Positions 12,637 through 14,189 of a DNA stretch of 14,189 nt are shown piece after piece. A program made the translations under genes and the position numbers. This stretch comes from Clostridia bacterium (lineage in GTDB: Bacteria; Bacillota; Clostridia; Christensenellales; UBA1242): NCBI GenBank assembly GCA_017553065.1, contig JAFZND010000044.1, positions 1-14,189 on the forward strand, in the 5' to 3' direction. How positions within the stretch are numbered: the first letter of the stretch is position 1; each line of letters opens with the position of its first letter. The notes below the pieces were generated by a model. The model did no database searches, was not told the DNA's origin, and saw only the letters and a list, made by a program, of their open reading frames with translations.

Positions 12637-13575
12637 ATGAAACACGCAAAAGCAACAGTTAAAAGAGTGTTACTTATTGGCGGAGCTGTTCTTGCAGTGG
12701 GCACTATCGTTAAAGGTGGTTTTGATGCTCATAAATATTGGGGCTGGTTTAACTGGGGCAATGGTGAAGTAGAACCAACACCTGATCCTGAACCTACACC
12801 AGATACTCCTGTAACACCAGAGTCAGAAGACAGCGGAAATCAAAAAGACAATGTCAAAACATATGGCAAATATTCTGAAATTCTTGCTGCTGGAGCAAAA
12901 GAATATGCCAACGAAAAGAAAACTGATTATGCTGATAAATTAGCAAAAGTTGAAGATTGGTATGCAACAGCTGTGTATTTGTACGATGATAATTCTGCAC
13001 AAGTAAGCATGTTTAGTGGCGACTTTGAGCAATGGGCAAAAGTAACTTTAAGCTTGCAATCTCCATATAAGGGCGCAAAAACAATTGGCGGATTGTGCTA
13101 CAATGAAGATGGTTCAGTCATAAACATTACTGACGATGCAGATTTGGAAGCTATTAGAGCAACAAAAAATTATTATGTAACCGAAACAGAATTCACAAGC
13201 AAAGAATTAAATCAAATACCTTTTGCAGTTGCTAATGCATACACAACAGACAACAAAGAAGTAAGAACTGGTGTATTGAGCTTATCCAATATTGAAAAAG
13301 ATGATACTCGTTGTGAAGTTGAATTTGATACAGTTGATTGGAAAGGTGACACAGTGTATGCAGTAAACACCACAACAATTTCTGCAAATATAGCTCCTAT
13401 CCAAGCTTACGCAGAAGAGCACAAAGTTTCATTTGAACAAGCTGCAGCAGACATGATTACATTAGACAAACAAGTTGGCTTAACATTACAAGACAGAAAA
13501 GCTTTGAATGCAGTATATTTAACAGATAAATCACCTGCAACAGTAATGACAGTTGATTATACACCATCTTTATAA
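12637..13575 (+). CDS. Membrane-anchored extracellular protein, 312 aa, unknown function
   Basis: I start at 12637, where GGAGG (12623-12627) is 9 nt upstream; an in-frame ATG at 12574 falls on the -35 box. The protein opens MKHAKATVKR, then one hydrophobic helix (about 11-28) without a lipobox and without a clear cleavage site, so a signal anchor is likely. A Trp-rich turn (35-40) and a Pro/Thr/Glu linker (VEPTPDPEPTPDTPVTP, 45-61) follow, a typical wall-crossing spacer. The outer domain (about 75-312) mixes helix and strand and has only two Cys (154 and 226), which might form a disulfide. I do not recognise the family. No terminator follows; tmk begins 10 bases after the stop, so both may be on one transcript. 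Confidence 0.8.
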   Translation: MKHAKATVKRVLLIGGAVLAVGTIVKGGFDAHKYWGWFNWGNGEVEPTPDPEPTPDTPVTPESEDSGNQKDNVKTYGKYSEILAAGAKEYANEKKTDYADKLAKVEDWYATAVYLYDDNSAQVSMFSGDFEQWAKVTLSLQSPYKGAKTIGGLCYNEDGSVINITDDADLEAIRATKNYYVTETEFTSKELNQIPFAVANAYTTDNKEVRTGVLSLSNIEKDDTRCEVEFDTVDWKGDTVYAVNTTTISANIAPIQAYAEEHKVSFEQAAADMITLDKQVGLTLQDRKALNAVYLTDKSPATVMTVDYTPSL

Positions 13576-13585
13576 TAGGTAAATA

Positions 13586-14189
13586 ATGAAAAAGGGTTAT
13601 ATTATTGTTATTGAGGGCACCGATGGGTGCGGTAAACAAACTCAAGCAAAATTACTTTTAAATAAATTAACTAAACTAATCTCAAACGGCGTGTTTGAGA
13701 TTAGTTTTCCTAATTACTCATCTATGAGTTCTGCCCCTGTAAAAATGTACCTTGATGGCAAGCTTGGTGCCACGGCAGACAGCGTGGACGCCTACCAAGC
13801 AAGTAGCTTATTTGCAGTGGATAGACTTTGCACATATCTAACTGAAATTAAATCTCACTATGAAAATGGTGAAGTAATCATCATTGACCGCTACACCCCA
13901 TCAAATGCATTGCACCAGGCAGGTAAAATTCATGATTTGGCCCAAAAAGATAAATATCTAGATTGGTTGTTTGACCTAGAATACAATTTACTAAAATTAC
14001 CAGCACCAAACAAAGTGATATTCCTAAATGTGCCTGTTGCCACGTCCAAAAAATTACGCGAAGCAAGAGAAGCAAAAGAAGGATTTAAGTCCGGTTCAAA
14101 TAAAGACATCCACGAGCAAGATCCAAAACATTTGGAAAATGCATACGAAAGTGGAATGTATGTATCACTAAAATATGGTTGGGATATCA
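13586..14189 (+). CDS. tmk: Thymidylate kinase, 5' part (partial)
   Basis: It phosphorylates dTMP to dTDP, the step after thymidine kinase, and is essential for dTTP supply. The first 201 codons are present and run off the window end. Visible landmarks are the P-loop EGTDGCGKQTQ (10-20), FPNY (41-44), VDR (78-80), the catalytic-type DRY-x-PSNALHQ (101-111) and an Arg/Lys-rich LID stretch (about 155-172). The P-loop has Gln18 where most kinases have Ser or Thr (GKQ for GKT). I recall this GKQTQ form from a divergent Firmicutes branch of dTMP kinases. The ribosome binding site is weak (AGGT at 13577-13580), right after the stop of the upstream gene, which suggests coupling. A strong hairpin lies in codons 30-34 and 37-41. 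Identity is firm, completeness unknown. Confidence 0.93.
   Translation, partial: MKKGYIIVIEGTDGCGKQTQAKLLLNKLTKLISNGVFEISFPNYSSMSSAPVKMYLDGKLGATADSVDAYQASSLFAVDRLCTYLTEIKSHYENGEVIIIDRYTPSNALHQAGKIHDLAQKDKYLDWLFDLEYNLLKLPAPNKVIFLNVPVATSKKLREAREAKEGFKSGSNKDIHEQDPKHLENAYESGMYVSLKYGWDI
13673..13708 (+). terminator. Terminator-like hairpin inside tmk
   Basis: A perfect 15-bp stem AAACTAATCTCAAAC/GTTTGAGATTAGTTT (13673-13687 with 13693-13707) with the 5-nt loop GGCGT ends in a short T-run (13705-13708). It looks like a rho-independent terminator about 90 nt into the tmk coding region. The extracellular protein gene upstream has no other terminator. The T-run is short, so strength is uncertain. Confidence 0.55.

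Noticed and set aside
13457..14075. Minus-strand open frames opposite the extracellular protein and tmk
   Set aside because: tmk has clear kinase motifs on the plus strand; these frames have no start signal.
1..14189. CRISPR array, insertion sequence or rRNA
   Set aside because: No regular spaced repeats, no transposase motifs and no rRNA-like stretches were seen on either strand.

Overview
The window is AT-rich chromosomal DNA of a low-GC Gram-positive-type bacterium. It is most like an uncultured gut member of the Clostridia/Firmicutes. Signs of this are strong GGAGG-type ribosome binding sites, near-consensus sigma-A promoters, many rho-independent terminators, encoded CCA ends on the tRNAs, lipoprotein signal peptides, a collagen-like (Gly-Pro-X) protein end, a YugP-family membrane protein, and divergent Tdk and Tmk enzymes seen in Firmicutes. 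TGA is used as a stop, so this is not the Mycoplasma code. Nothing identifies a genus.

Layout: (1) 1-535: the last 40 codons of a collagen-like protein (+), then a small three-helix membrane protein (-) between two hairpins with the same stem core. (2) 539-3550 (-): a 1003-residue tyrosine-rich lipoprotein built of Ig/MBG-like beta domains. (3) 3670-4824 (-): a GT4 glycosyltransferase, then tRNA-Ser(TGA) with its own promoter and terminator. (4) 5200-8089 (-): a three-gene operon from one consensus promoter, in transcription order an intact calcineurin-like metallophosphoesterase, a 450-residue protein I read as its catalytically dead paralogue, and a small zinc-ribbon protein. (5) 8302-9588 (-): phosphoglucosamine mutase glmM. 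(6) 9696-10505 (-): a YugP-type membrane protein whose HExxH zinc site is replaced by QKVGI. (7) 10646-11224 (+): thymidine kinase tdk. (8) 11249-11791 (-): a small lipoprotein. (9) 11893-14189 (+): tRNA-Gly(CCC), a stand-alone Mrr-like endonuclease with a probably leaderless mRNA, a membrane-anchored extracellular protein, and the 5' part of tmk, cut by the window end.

How the genes fit together: glmM (peptidoglycan and teichoic acid precursors), the glycosyltransferase (probably glycolipid or surface glycan) and the surface lipoproteins are envelope functions. tdk and tmk are successive steps of thymidine salvage, about 2.3 kb apart in separate transcription units. Most genes are single units with their own promoter and terminator. 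The clear exceptions are the phosphoesterase operon and the extracellular protein/tmk pair.

The best candidate for an undescribed system is the operon at 5200-8089: an active phosphoesterase translationally coupled to a pseudo-phosphoesterase and followed by a zinc ribbon. Other points of interest are the pseudo-protease at 9696-10505, a perfect 15-bp terminator-like hairpin inside tmk, and palindromes at two promoter regions. All of this is read by eye, without database searches.
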